DNA of 37,819 nt from Desulfobacteraceae bacterium (GTDB lineage: Bacteria > Desulfobacterota > Desulfobacteria > Desulfobacterales > Desulfococcaceae), in contig JAABRU010000057.1 of the NCBI GenBank assembly GCA_011390755.1, positions 1 to 37,819 of the forward strand, written 5' to 3'. The position numbers and the translations under genes were made by a program. Positions within the stretch are counted from its first letter, which is position 1; each line of letters begins with the position of its first letter. This document shows positions 16,445 to 23,790 of the stretch, piece after piece. The notes beneath the pieces were generated by a model. That model made no database searches, had not been told where the DNA came from, and saw only the letters and a list, made by a program, of their open reading frames with translations.

Positions 16445-17093
16445 TCGCGAACAGATTATGAACAGACTGCGCGGGGCCGTAAAACAGGGGAGTTTTCCCA
16501 TCCCGGAAGCAGAAGCTCCGGCAGCACCGGATTGGAGTCGCCAGGAGAAAACCGAAATGCTGAAACAGCGCATGGAGGCCGTGCGCAGTGAAGTGCATGT
16601 GGTTCCTTCGGAAAAATGGACAGAAAAACTCAAAGAAATTTTAGGGAAACGGAACCCCAACCGCCTGCTCTGCGCTCCGGAAAGCCCCATCGGGAAAGAG
16701 ATAAGCGAAGCCTGGAAAAAGGATGGGGAAGGTCTGCCGCCCCTGGCCCTGTATGAAGGGGAAATTGAGGATTTCAAGGAAAAACTCTTTGCAACGGACG
16801 CGGCTGTCACCTCCACCATCGGCGGAATAGCCGAAACCGGCGCACTGATCCTTTGGCCCGATGAAAAGGAACCCAGGCTTATGTCCTTAGTCCCCTCCGT
16901 CCACATCGCCGTGCTGGATGCGGATAAGATTTACAACACCTTCACCGAAGTCATGGAAAAACAGGGATGGAAAAACGGAATGCCCACCAACGCCCTCCTC
17001 ATCTCCGGCCCTTCCAAAACCGCAGACATTGAACTGGTACTGGCCTTCGGGGTTCACGGGCCGAAAGAGCTGATTGTGCTGGTGCGGGAGTAG
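16437..17093 (+). CDS. lutC: L-lactate oxidation complex subunit LutC/LldG (LUD domain)
   Basis: A 218-residue LUD-domain protein. The motif DAAVTSTIGGIAETGALILW and the following LVPSVHIAVLDADKI are diagnostic for LutC/LldG, and GPSKTADIELVLAFGVHGPKEL closes the domain. I chose ATG 16437, inside the lutB end, because it follows GGAGTGGAG and the protein begins with the usual SREQIMNRLR helix; an in-frame start at 16389 would add 16 residues unlike the family. It completes the lutABC set. The coding region is followed by a promoter-like sequence, not a strong terminator. Confidence 0.95.
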   Translation: MNSREQIMNRLRGAVKQGSFPIPEAEAPAAPDWSRQEKTEMLKQRMEAVRSEVHVVPSEKWTEKLKEILGKRNPNRLLCAPESPIGKEISEAWKKDGEGLPPLALYEGEIEDFKEKLFATDAAVTSTIGGIAETGALILWPDEKEPRLMSLVPSVHIAVLDADKIYNTFTEVMEKQGWKNGMPTNALLISGPSKTADIELVLAFGVHGPKELIVLVRE

Positions 17094-17101
17094 AAAAACC
17101 C

Positions 17102-17129
17102 TTGAAATAATGTCACCCGGTGATATAAT
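17102..17129 (+). promoter_or_regulatory. Sigma-70-type promoter downstream of lutC
   Basis: TTGAAA (17102-17107), a 16-base spacer and a perfect TATAAT (17124-17129) stand about 45 bases before the 17174 gene. The spacer contains the small palindrome TCACCCGGTGA, a possible operator for the antitoxin-like genes that follow. Confidence 0.6.
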
Positions 17130-17173
17130 CTGCCCGAATAGAATCCCATTGATTCAGACAGGGAGGTGCTTAC

Positions 17174-17380
17174 ATGCAGTGCGACAAATGCAAAGAAGCA
17201 ATCAGAGAAAATGAAAAAATGGAATTATACGGGCAGACCTTAATCCGTTTCGGTATTCGGGATAATCCTCTGTTGTCAATCATCGGTATCAGAGAAAGCG
17301 AACCGCCCTATGATCCCGCAGAGAACCATAACAGGCATATTTACGGTGATATGGGAGGTGTTTTATGTCCAAGTCCGTAA
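17174..17380 (+). CDS. Small chimeric protein, zinc-ribbon head and antitoxin-like tail
   Basis: A 68-residue frame with ribosome site GGGAGG. Its head (QCDKCKEAIRENEKMELYGQ) looks like the first half of small CxxC metal-binding proteins, but the second CxxC knuckle expected after 'LYGQTLC' is absent. The tail (NPLLSIIGIRESEPPYDPAE, then NHNRHIYGD) resembles the C-terminal end of antitoxins that precede PIN-type toxins. The two halves appear joined by deletion. I do not recognise a single family for the whole, and it may be non-functional. It overlaps the next gene by 16 bases. Confidence 0.4.
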   Translation: MQCDKCKEAIRENEKMELYGQTLIRFGIRDNPLLSIIGIRESEPPYDPAENHNRHIYGDMGGVLCPSP

Positions 17381-17607
17381 CCCTGAGACTGAATGATGAT
17401 TTGTATCATTTGCTTAGCACTCTTGCAGGCAGTGAAAACAGAACCTTATCCAATTTTATCCAAACAGCCGTCCTCAGACAGATTGAGCAGGAGCAGTTTG
17501 CCGATGAATTTGAAATGGCTGAAATCCGGGGCAATCAGGAACTGAACAGCAGTCTGAAGCGGGCCCTGAAAGATGCAGAGGCAAAGAGAGGGCGTTTTGT
17601 CGAATAA
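17365..17607 (+). CDS. Ribbon-helix-helix (CopG-like) antitoxin, apparently orphan
   Basis: An 80-residue protein. The N-terminus SKSVTLRLNDDLYHLLSTLA followed by ENRTLSNFIQTAVLRQI is a clear ribbon-helix-helix DNA-binding domain, and the charged C-terminal helix is like that of toxin-binding tails. GGGAGG lies upstream of ATG 17365. No toxin gene follows: 311 bases without a gene come next. It is therefore either an orphan antitoxin or a stand-alone regulator. The upstream chimeric frame may be what is left of its partner region. Confidence 0.75.
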   Translation: MSKSVTLRLNDDLYHLLSTLAGSENRTLSNFIQTAVLRQIEQEQFADEFEMAEIRGNQELNSSLKRALKDAEAKRGRFVE

Positions 17608-17918
17608 AGGCGGTTTTACTGTTACAGTTCCGCTTTGGACGGCTGTTTTACACAGGGCGATACCGAATGAAGGGAACTTCGCTGCCTTTATTTCCTAACC
17701 CCCACCTTTTTCATCTCCCAATTCACGCGTATTATACCAATTCCGTCAGATAACCTTCCGGATCAGAGAACCGACCGTATTTTTCCCACTCTTACGCTTA
17801 GTGCTCTGATTCTCCGGTGAACGGGACAGACAGCAGCAAATCAAAAATTTTCATGATTGCTTTTTCAAACAGAACAGTGTAAACGGGTTAAAAACTCATA
17901 ACTCTGAAAGGAGGCCCC
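17608..17918. other. Gene-free spacer
   Basis: 311 bases between the orphan antitoxin and the DUF1566-like gene. Neither strand shows a plausible gene, RNA or strong promoter. It may be decayed remains of a toxin gene, but no family motif is visible. Confidence 0.5.
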
Positions 17919-18512
17919 ATGCACTGTTTTCTTATCCGTTTTTTTCTGGCAGTCGTGATTTTCATCTCCCCGGTTTTTGCCCAATCCCCGCCCTTCCCCA
18001 TCCCTGATACCGGTCAGACCAAATGTTATGATGATGTCGGCAATGAAATCAATCCCTGCCCCTCACCCGGCGAACCTTTTTACGGGCAGGACGGTAATTA
18101 TTCCATCAATCCCATGTCCTACACAAAACTGGCCGCAGACGGTTCTGAACTGCCTGATACTGCTTTATCGTGGGCAATGGTGCGGGATAATGTGACCGGG
18201 CTGATATGGGAAGTGAAGAACAGTAAAGACGGTGCGAAAAATTACAGCAATCCACATGACGCTGACAATACATATACATGGTATGATCCCAACCCCGAAA
18301 CCAACGGCGGAGATGCCGGAACACCCGGCAACGGAACCGACACCAAAGATTTTATAGCGGATGCCATAATCGCCTTACAAATCTGTGCAGGAAATACGGA
18401 TGCAGATATTACAACTGACTTTGACTTATCCGAAATCTGCGTAACAGATGGCAAAATCGGCTTGGAAGAAGCGGTTTATATTCTGCAATATCTGGCGGAT
18501 ATGAGGAACTGA
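17919..18512 (+). CDS. Secreted DUF1566-type fragment fused to a dockerin-like tail
   Basis: A 197-residue protein with a signal peptide (residues about 1-21, ending VFAQS). The segments GQTKCYDDVGNEI, FYGQDGNYSINPMSYTKL and AMVRDNVTGLIWEVK are the start of the DUF1566/Lcl-type surface domain. That domain should continue with a 'GGYSDWRLPT' region and about 100 more residues, which are missing. Instead, after TKDFIA the protein passes to a dockerin/EF-hand-like module (ADAIIALQICAG, then TDGKIGLEEAVYILQYLADM). This looks like an internal deletion in a longer surface protein whose frame was kept. RBS AAAGGAGG supports the start. Function unknown; probably envelope or extracellular. Confidence 0.65.
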   Translation: MHCFLIRFFLAVVIFISPVFAQSPPFPIPDTGQTKCYDDVGNEINPCPSPGEPFYGQDGNYSINPMSYTKLAADGSELPDTALSWAMVRDNVTGLIWEVKNSKDGAKNYSNPHDADNTYTWYDPNPETNGGDAGTPGNGTDTKDFIADAIIALQICAGNTDADITTDFDLSEICVTDGKIGLEEAVYILQYLADMRN

Positions 18513-18558
18513 ATAAACAATCGGAAATTTTCACCTTAATCGCATAAAGGAAAAAACA

Positions 18559-18762
18559 ATGCAGACATTGCCCGATGAAAGCAGACTCAGGCAGATACTG
18601 AAAGAGGTTCTTACCGAAGTTCTTCGGGAGCAGAAAGATATCTTTCATGACATGATCGTTAAAGCCATTGAGGATATTGCCCTGGTGAATGCAATCCGCG
18701 AAGGTGAAGGTACAGAAACCGTCAGCAGGGAAGAAGTTTTCAGCATACTGGAAAAACCTTGA
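18559..18762 (+). CDS. Antitoxin partner of RelE-type toxin
   Basis: A 67-residue mostly helical acidic protein (RLRQILKEVLTEVLREQK, then AIREGEGTETVSREEVFSIL). It ends in an overlap with the toxin start (TGATG). Size, charge and position fit a type II antitoxin. The 'EGEGTETVSREEVF-IL' ending is common in antitoxins that pair with RelE-like toxins. The ribosome site is AAAGGAAA. Confidence 0.7.
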   Translation: MQTLPDESRLRQILKEVLTEVLREQKDIFHDMIVKAIEDIALVNAIREGEGTETVSREEVFSILEKP

Positions 18763-19031
18763 TGAACACAGAATTCCGGAAAAGTTTTATCCGTGATCTG
18801 AAGAAGAATGCAGCAAACAAAAAACTGATTCACCGGGTTCGGGAAGTCATTTTGCAGGTGGAAGAATCTGAAGATATTTGCCGGATACAGAATTTGAAAA
18901 AACTTGCCGCAGAGGGGGATTTTTACCGGATCAGAGTCGGAGATTACCGGATCGGGCCTGTCATTGAAAATAATTCCGCCCGGTTTGTTCGGTTGTTAGA
19001 TCGGAAAGATATGTATCGCTATTTTCCATAG
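18762..19031 (+). CDS. RelE-superfamily toxin
   Basis: An 89-residue basic protein. It has the RelE layout: FRKSFIRDLKK at the start, LKKLAAEGDFYRIRVGDYRIG in the middle, and RFVRLLDRKDMYRYFP at the end, with the RIRVGDYR segment at the active site. ATG 18762 overlaps the antitoxin stop; an upstream in-frame TTG would add only one residue. It is a paralogue in style of the toxin at 13987, sharing the G-FYR-R-GDYR core, and is probably an mRNA interferase. Confidence 0.87.
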   Translation: MNTEFRKSFIRDLKKNAANKKLIHRVREVILQVEESEDICRIQNLKKLAAEGDFYRIRVGDYRIGPVIENNSARFVRLLDRKDMYRYFP

Positions 19032-19093
19032 GAATCATGGCAGAATTTCTGACAATATCTGTAGCAAATGGGATTCAATCCCGAATCCGTTTT

Positions 19094-19678
19094 TTATTCT
19101 GTATCTTCCGTTTCCAAAGGGATATTTTTATACACATCCTTCAGGGCCAGTGAAATTCCCACCGAATCCAGCACAAGGATATCTTTTGCTGACCGGCAGA
19201 TTTTCAGTTCCCAGTTATCTCTGCTTTTGCAGGTGAAATGTTCTGCCAGAACCCGGTACTGGTCTATCAGGATATAATCCGACAGAGATTGTATCTGCCG
19301 GTAGGCTGCAAATTTGTTACCCCGGTCATAATTCCGGGTGGATTCGGACAGGACTTCGATAATCACTTTGGGATTGGTGATAATATCGTTTCTTCCCTGG
19401 CCGAAAGCGATATCTCCGCAGACCAAGGAGATATCCGGATACGCGTAATGATGTCCGGGGTCCAGTTCCACTTTGATATCGCTTGGGAATACAAAACAGG
19501 AATCTTTCAAAGCGTTACCGACCGCAATAATGGTATTGGCGACAATCAGGTTATGATGGATGGAAGCACCGGACATGGCAAATATTTCACCATGATAATA
19601 TTCACTTTTTTCAAAGGCCGTTTCTTCCATAGCGAAATATTCTTCCGCAGAGATATGTTTCAGGGCTGCTTCTGCCAT
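19094..19678 (-). CDS. Uma2/DUF820-family restriction endonuclease-like protein
   Basis: A 194-residue protein with a PD-(D/E)XK-type core. The marks of the family are HISAEEYFAMEE near the start, YYHGEIFAMSGASIHHNLI, then YAYPDISLVCGD with the catalytic Asp, and PKVIIEVLSESTRNYDRG with the catalytic Glu/Lys region. Uma2 proteins are very common in some bacteria and are linked to mobile elements, but their biological role is unclear. I chose the ATG at complement 19676-19678, with GGAGG upstream, over a longer frame to 19864 that would cross the promoter. It is transcribed divergently from the CRISPR-like operon. Confidence 0.85.
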   Translation of the reverse strand: MAEAALKHISAEEYFAMEETAFEKSEYYHGEIFAMSGASIHHNLIVANTIIAVGNALKDSCFVFPSDIKVELDPGHHYAYPDISLVCGDIAFGQGRNDIITNPKVIIEVLSESTRNYDRGNKFAAYRQIQSLSDYILIDQYRVLAEHFTCKSRDNWELKICRSAKDILVLDSVGISLALKDVYKNIPLETEDTE

Positions 19679-19736
19679 AGTTTTGTTTTCCTCCCTTCTG
19701 AATATCCTCGGTCTGTTTTTTCTGAGATGATATAAG

Positions 19737-19765
19737 TTTATAACAGAAATTTTTTTGGATGACAA
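19737..19765 (-). promoter_or_regulatory. Sigma-70-type promoter of the Uma2 gene
   Basis: On the minus strand, TTGTCA (complement 19760-19765), a 17-base spacer, then TATAAA (complement 19737-19742). An 8-bp inverted repeat, ATAACAGA (19740-19747) and TCTGTTAT (19766-19773), brackets it and could be an operator. Confidence 0.6.
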
Positions 19766-19866
19766 TCTGTTATTCAGGGGAATTTTCAGAAAATAAATTG
19801 CATATGATTGGAATGAAACAGATAAATTTATATTATACGTCCTGAGATATACCGCAGCACACAAAA

Positions 19867-19908
19867 ATTGAAACTTCCGCTTCCGTTTTCTTCAACCGGG
19901 GTTTCAAT
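19867..19908. promoter_or_regulatory. ATTGAAAC...GTTTCAAT inverted repeat upstream of the cas operon
   Basis: ATTGAAAC (19867-19874) and its exact complement GTTTCAAT (19901-19908) are separated by 26 bases. The centre lies about 130 bases upstream of the sigma-54 -24 element, a usual distance for an enhancer site bound by a sigma-54 activator. The octamers also equal the conserved ends of many CRISPR repeats (the crRNA 5' tag ATTGAAAC), but no complete repeat is present. Its role is inferred only from position. Confidence 0.35.
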
Positions 19909-20016
19909 ATCTTTTCAAAAAATATCTTTTCTCCCGCGCAGCCCCCCTTATTTCTTATTTATTATACCATTTTATTACAGACTGTTAAAATATTGTAATG
20001 CCTTTTGCCGGATGAT

Positions 20017-20031
20017 TGGCACAGGGATTGC
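20017..20031 (+). promoter_or_regulatory. Sigma-54 promoter of the cas10-led operon
   Basis: TGGCAC-AGGGA-TTGC matches the sigma-54 consensus at every key base: the GG (20018-20019) and GC (20030-20031) doublets have the required 10 bases between them, and a T-rich run follows. Transcription would start near 20043, leaving a leader of about 260 bases before cas10. The operon's last gene (31930-33432) encodes a sigma-54 activator with GAFTGA, so the two probably form a feedback loop. A weaker sigma-70-like site (TTGACA at 20070-20075, TATCAG at 20094-20099, spacer 18) might give basal expression. Confidence 0.8.
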
Positions 20032-20113
20032 TTTTCAGTTTTCCGGAAAGTTCATAGGGGATAATATTCTTGACAGATTATGATTCTTCTGCGTATCAGT
20101 TCATATCCTGAAT

Positions 20114-20246
20114 CAATGTCATTGACTTAAGGCGGAAATGATTTGCCGGAGTCCCGATCTGAAAGTTTGGGACACTGAAATGATTCAGAAAAATACTGCC
20201 AAACTTTCAGTTCGGCACTCCGTAATTTCTTACGTCAATGACATTG
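20114..20246. repeat. Long imperfect palindrome in the cas operon leader
   Basis: CAATGTCATTGAC (20114-20126) is the exact complement of GTCAATGACATTG (20234-20246). Inside it, the stretch from GGAGTCCCGATCTGAAAG to TTTGG (about 20149-20171) pairs with CCAAACTTTCAG to TTCGGCACTCC (about 20198-20220) with two mismatches. Together these make a stem of roughly 50 bp around a loop of about 26 bases, lying between the sigma-54 start point and the cas10 start codon. It may be a leader RNA structure or an inserted MITE-like element. Confidence 0.65.
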
Positions 20247-20300
20247 TATCCCGAATGACATCCGATCTGTTTCATACAACCTTAAAAAGGCGAGGTTCCC

Positions 20301-21959
20301 ATGAGCGACAGGTTCCATTATTTTTCCCTTCAGTATTCCGCCATTCAGAAGACCATTCTCCGTCATGACCGTCTCTGGTCCATGGCCGGAATCAGCATGA
20401 TTCTTTCCGAACTCAATGAAATCATTCTGCCGGGAATTGCCAAAAAGTTTTCCGGTAAAAAGCAAGAGGAAACTATTCTTGTGGCAGGCGGCGGCAAATT
20501 CACCGCCCGCTTTGATACCGAAGATAAAGCCGAAGATGCGAAAGAGGAAATTATTTATGAACTTTCCACCAAATTTCCCATGCTGGAGTTTCAGATTTCG
20601 GGAATTCATGGCCCCGGAAAATTTTCAGAATTCCGGGAAGATATTCTGGAAGAACTGAAAAAACAGAAGCAGAACTTCCGGGGCTACGGTCTTTCCTTTA
20701 CTCCGCATCTGGAAGTCTGCGGGGAATGCGGGGAATATCCGGCAGTCAAAGGAAAGACAGTCAAAAAGAAACCCGTATGCACGGTCTGTCATATGGCAAA
20801 AAACGCTGCCTTTGATTTGAAAAATCTGATCTGGCATTACAAAGAAAGACTTGCCTCCACTACGCTGGGGAAAATCTATTGCCAATATGTTGCAGAAGTT
20901 CCCAGGGCGGCAGATGCGGAAATTCCTTTCAATTTTGAAGATTTGTTCCCAAAAAATGAAAACAGCGAAGGTGAACAGAAAAAACGCATGGCCGTCTGGT
21001 TTTCCGACATCAACAGCATGAAAGCCAAAGTCACGGTATGGCTCAATCAGGAGGAAACCAAAGTTTTTGAAACCTTTCAGCAGGTCAGGGATGTTTTTTC
21101 AGCCATAGCCGTCAATGCTCTGGTAAAAACCTTTCCGGATGGAATTTTTCCGGATAATCCGGATAAAAAGGAAACGTTTCTGCCCTTCCGGATTATCATC
21201 GCAGGCGGGGATGACTTCTGCATTGTCATGGATGAAAAATATATTCCTGATTTTGTTTTTAATCTTTCACTCGCATTGAATGATGAATTTGATAATCTTC
21301 CCCCGGATCATCCGCTCCGTAAGGATTGGTTAAAAGCAACATATGAAGACTTGAAAAAGAAGAATCCGGATGATTTCCGGGTAAATAAAGAAGATATCGA
21401 ACAACCCTACTGCTTCGGCGGCAGTTTCATTGTCTGTTCTCTCCATACCCCTTTCCGGAAAATTCATGAAATCGGTGAGGATCTGATGAAAAGCGCCAAG
21501 CAGGAGACAGATCGTCAGGGCAACAGCGTAAACTGGCGCATCATGGCCGAAGAGGAATCCGAAACCGACAAACTTCTGGATTTTGAAAAACCGGTATTTA
21601 TTCAGAAACACTACGGAAAGAAAGAATGGGACCGTCTTTCTTTTGAAGAATACATGCATCTGAGGGAAAAATATTCCCAAAAGGTTAAAATATCCTCCTC
21701 CCACCGCCAGCAGATCGCCGCAAAGATGATAGAATTGCTGAATAAAAGGGATAACAGGGATAAACCGCTTCAGGCGGAAAAACTGGAACGATGGCTCATG
21801 TCTCATGGGGCTTCGGAACTGGAAAAGAGTTTTGCCGGACTGCTGAAGGAAAATATTCTCAGGATAAATCAGGATAAAGACGGCGGTCTCATGCCGGAAC
21901 GGCTGGCCACATTGCTTGAACTTCTCAGCATCGGAGGACAAACAGATGGAAACAAATAA
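20301..21959 (+). CDS. cas10: Cas10-like type III CRISPR large subunit (GGDD palm, no HD domain)
   Basis: A 552-residue cyclase-type subunit. The first palm-like segment has LVAGGGKFTARF (about residues 60-71). A zinc finger with C140-x2-C143 and C160-x2-C163 follows. The active-site GGDD is intact at residues 302-305 in IIAGGDDFCIVMD, with FGGSFIV later in the second palm. The helical C-terminus (about 445-552) corresponds to the D4 domain. The N-terminal HD nuclease domain of most Cas10 proteins is absent, so the protein should make cyclic oligoadenylate (or a related messenger) but not cut DNA through HD. A CARF nuclease and a CARF regulator in the same operon fit that. The sequence is Cmr2-like but divergent. 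The start is preceded by a weak GCGAGG; the next gene overlaps its end by 14 bases. Confidence 0.88.
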   Translation: MSDRFHYFSLQYSAIQKTILRHDRLWSMAGISMILSELNEIILPGIAKKFSGKKQEETILVAGGGKFTARFDTEDKAEDAKEEIIYELSTKFPMLEFQISGIHGPGKFSEFREDILEELKKQKQNFRGYGLSFTPHLEVCGECGEYPAVKGKTVKKKPVCTVCHMAKNAAFDLKNLIWHYKERLASTTLGKIYCQYVAEVPRAADAEIPFNFEDLFPKNENSEGEQKKRMAVWFSDINSMKAKVTVWLNQEETKVFETFQQVRDVFSAIAVNALVKTFPDGIFPDNPDKKETFLPFRIIIAGGDDFCIVMDEKYIPDFVFNLSLALNDEFDNLPPDHPLRKDWLKATYEDLKKKNPDDFRVNKEDIEQPYCFGGSFIVCSLHTPFRKIHEIGEDLMKSAKQETDRQGNSVNWRIMAEEESETDKLLDFEKPVFIQKHYGKKEWDRLSFEEYMHLREKYSQKVKISSSHRQQIAAKMIELLNKRDNRDKPLQAEKLERWLMSHGASELEKSFAGLLKENILRINQDKDGGLMPERLATLLELLSIGGQTDGNK

Positions 21960-23787
21960 ACTGTATCTGGCAAAGGGAACGGCAGAGGTCAGTGCACGGG
22001 GATACTGGTTCACCTCCGGCGGGGAAAAAGGCCCTTTCGGCTATTATCCCCATCTTAAAGATGAAGAGGGTAAACCCGTGTTCCCCGACACCCAGCTTCA
22101 CGGGGATCTGAAAATGGCTTCCGAATGGCTGAAATCACTGAATACCGGTTTTGCTCCGCATCTTGCGGAAAAGGTCTTCGGTAAAGGCGGAAAAGCAGAT
22201 TCGGCCCTGCTGCGGATTACGGATCTGGAACTGAAAGATTCCGGCCCCGGTCGGAATTTTTTCGGGATCAAACCGAGAATCCGCATTGACGATGACAAAG
22301 GCACTGTGCAGAAGCATATGCTGGTGGACAGAGAACTTTCTTTTCTTGAAAATCAGACACTGGAAGCAAAGGTTTATCTGGGATATTTTCAGGATGAAGA
22401 GGAAATGGAGGATGCCAAAAAACTGCTGGAAGAATCTGCAAAACTTCTCAGCGGTTTCGGCGGATTCCGCTCCCGCGGCTATGGCAGAGGGGATATCCGC
22501 CTGAAATGGGATGAGGGAGAGACTGTTGATATTTATGCGGATTCCGATTCCAATGAAGAATTGCCTTATCTGCTGAAAAATCTGGTGCATTTCAGAAACA
22601 AGACTGTGGACCCGGGAACCACACAGCGGATTGCCTCCCTTTATCATATCACTTCCGCACAGTTGCGGGGCTGGTTTGCCAATACATGGAATGAAATCTA
22701 CGGACAATGGCCGACTTTTGCAGAAATGGCATCTGTCACATTTCCCACCCTGTATCCCTGTGACGGAGAATTTTTGGCCTGGCCTGCGCCCATGAGCACC
22801 CTGAAAAATGAGAGGGGACAAGTCAATGATATGCGGGGTAAAAAGGATACAAATCAGAAGATTGGGGAAGATGAGGAAAATTTTTTCAGCACCAAAACCA
22901 AAGGGCTGGGTTCCGGGTATTTTGTCAGCAATAAACCCGCAGTCAGCGCAAAAGTAAAAACCGAATACCGGATACGAAATTCCATTGACGAGCTTTTTGT
23001 AACGGTTGAGAACGGCCTTTTTGTGCAGGAACTGGTGAAAAAGGGAACCTGTTTCAGCGGCATCATCCGCTTTGCCGATCCCGAAAGTGATTTTGCCCAA
23101 AAAGCCCGGTTTATCCTGAAAAATGTGAAACCGCTCATCAAAGGGGCTTTGTTTGAACCTTTGGACATACAATTCAATTTTCCGGATTCCCCTGCAAATG
23201 CAGAATCTTTTCTGGTCATTGAACCCATTCCCTTTGAGAAGTCTTTTTTCTCTGAAAAGGAAGGAGAAAAAACAGATTCGGAAAACAATGATTCCAATCA
23301 GATTTTCCTGAATTCCGCCCGCGGCTTCAACACCATGCTGGGCCGTCCCCGGCGCAACCGCATTGTCATCGCCCCTTCTTCCGTGCTGAACAAAGAAGTG
23401 GAAAATTATACCGTCCCCTGGGCCGGTTTCGGGCAGGAGAATATTTCCATGCAGGGCAAAGAGGAAGATAAGGAATCTGTCCCGGATACAATACGCAAAA
23501 GAGTAAAAAGCAGACTGACAAAAGAAAAAATTATCACCCGCACCCAGGCCGGACTGCTGCGGGAATATCTGCATCCGGGTCAGAAAAAAGAGCAGATTCT
23601 TCAGAATCTCAATGACCGGATAGAAAAATACGGAGCCAAAAGTCAGGAATCTGTGAAAACCCTGTTGACCGAAATCCGGATAAAACTGGAATCTGAAGAG
23701 GGAACAAAGGCTATGGAATCGTTCATAAAAGATTATCTGGAAGAACTGGGTATTTACCTGTTTGACAACCCCAATGCCGGAGAGTGA
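21946..23787 (+). CDS. Large RAMP (Cas7-like) protein, probably two RAMP units
   Basis: A 613-residue RAMP-superfamily protein. The first unit starts with a YWFTSGGEKGPFGYYP strand-loop and a FPDTQLHGDLKMASEWL segment (the 'IPGSSLKG-lR' equivalent). It ends with the glycine-rich GFGGFRSRGYGRGDI (residues about 171-184), a typical Cas7 loop. The second half contains a GTCFSGIIRF strand and SARGFNTMLGRPRRNRIVIA, which resembles another RAMP core; a coiled, charged C-terminus follows. ATG 21946 has GGAGG 9 bases upstream. It likely forms part of the crRNA-binding backbone with the 435- and 714-residue RAMPs. I cannot place it in a named Cmr or Csm family, and no clear target-cutting Asp is evident. 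Confidence 0.75.
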   Translation: METNKLYLAKGTAEVSARGYWFTSGGEKGPFGYYPHLKDEEGKPVFPDTQLHGDLKMASEWLKSLNTGFAPHLAEKVFGKGGKADSALLRITDLELKDSGPGRNFFGIKPRIRIDDDKGTVQKHMLVDRELSFLENQTLEAKVYLGYFQDEEEMEDAKKLLEESAKLLSGFGGFRSRGYGRGDIRLKWDEGETVDIYADSDSNEELPYLLKNLVHFRNKTVDPGTTQRIASLYHITSAQLRGWFANTWNEIYGQWPTFAEMASVTFPTLYPCDGEFLAWPAPMSTLKNERGQVNDMRGKKDTNQKIGEDEENFFSTKTKGLGSGYFVSNKPAVSAKVKTEYRIRNSIDELFVTVENGLFVQELVKKGTCFSGIIRFADPESDFAQKARFILKNVKPLIKGALFEPLDIQFNFPDSPANAESFLVIEPIPFEKSFFSEKEGEKTDSENNDSNQIFLNSARGFNTMLGRPRRNRIVIAPSSVLNKEVENYTVPWAGFGQENISMQGKEEDKESVPDTIRKRVKSRLTKEKIITRTQAGLLREYLHPGQKKEQILQNLNDRIEKYGAKSQESVKTLLTEIRIKLESEEGTKAMESFIKDYLEELGIYLFDNPNAGE

Positions 23788-23790
23788 AAA

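Noticed and set aside
15020..16906. Very long open frame (over 600 codons) on the minus strand opposite lutB and lutC
   Set aside because: It lies antisense to clear lutBC genes, has no family motif, and is a by-product of codon use. The same applies to long antisense frames at 1283-2260, 6550-8095, 22135-23574, 27064-28314 and 30793-32163.
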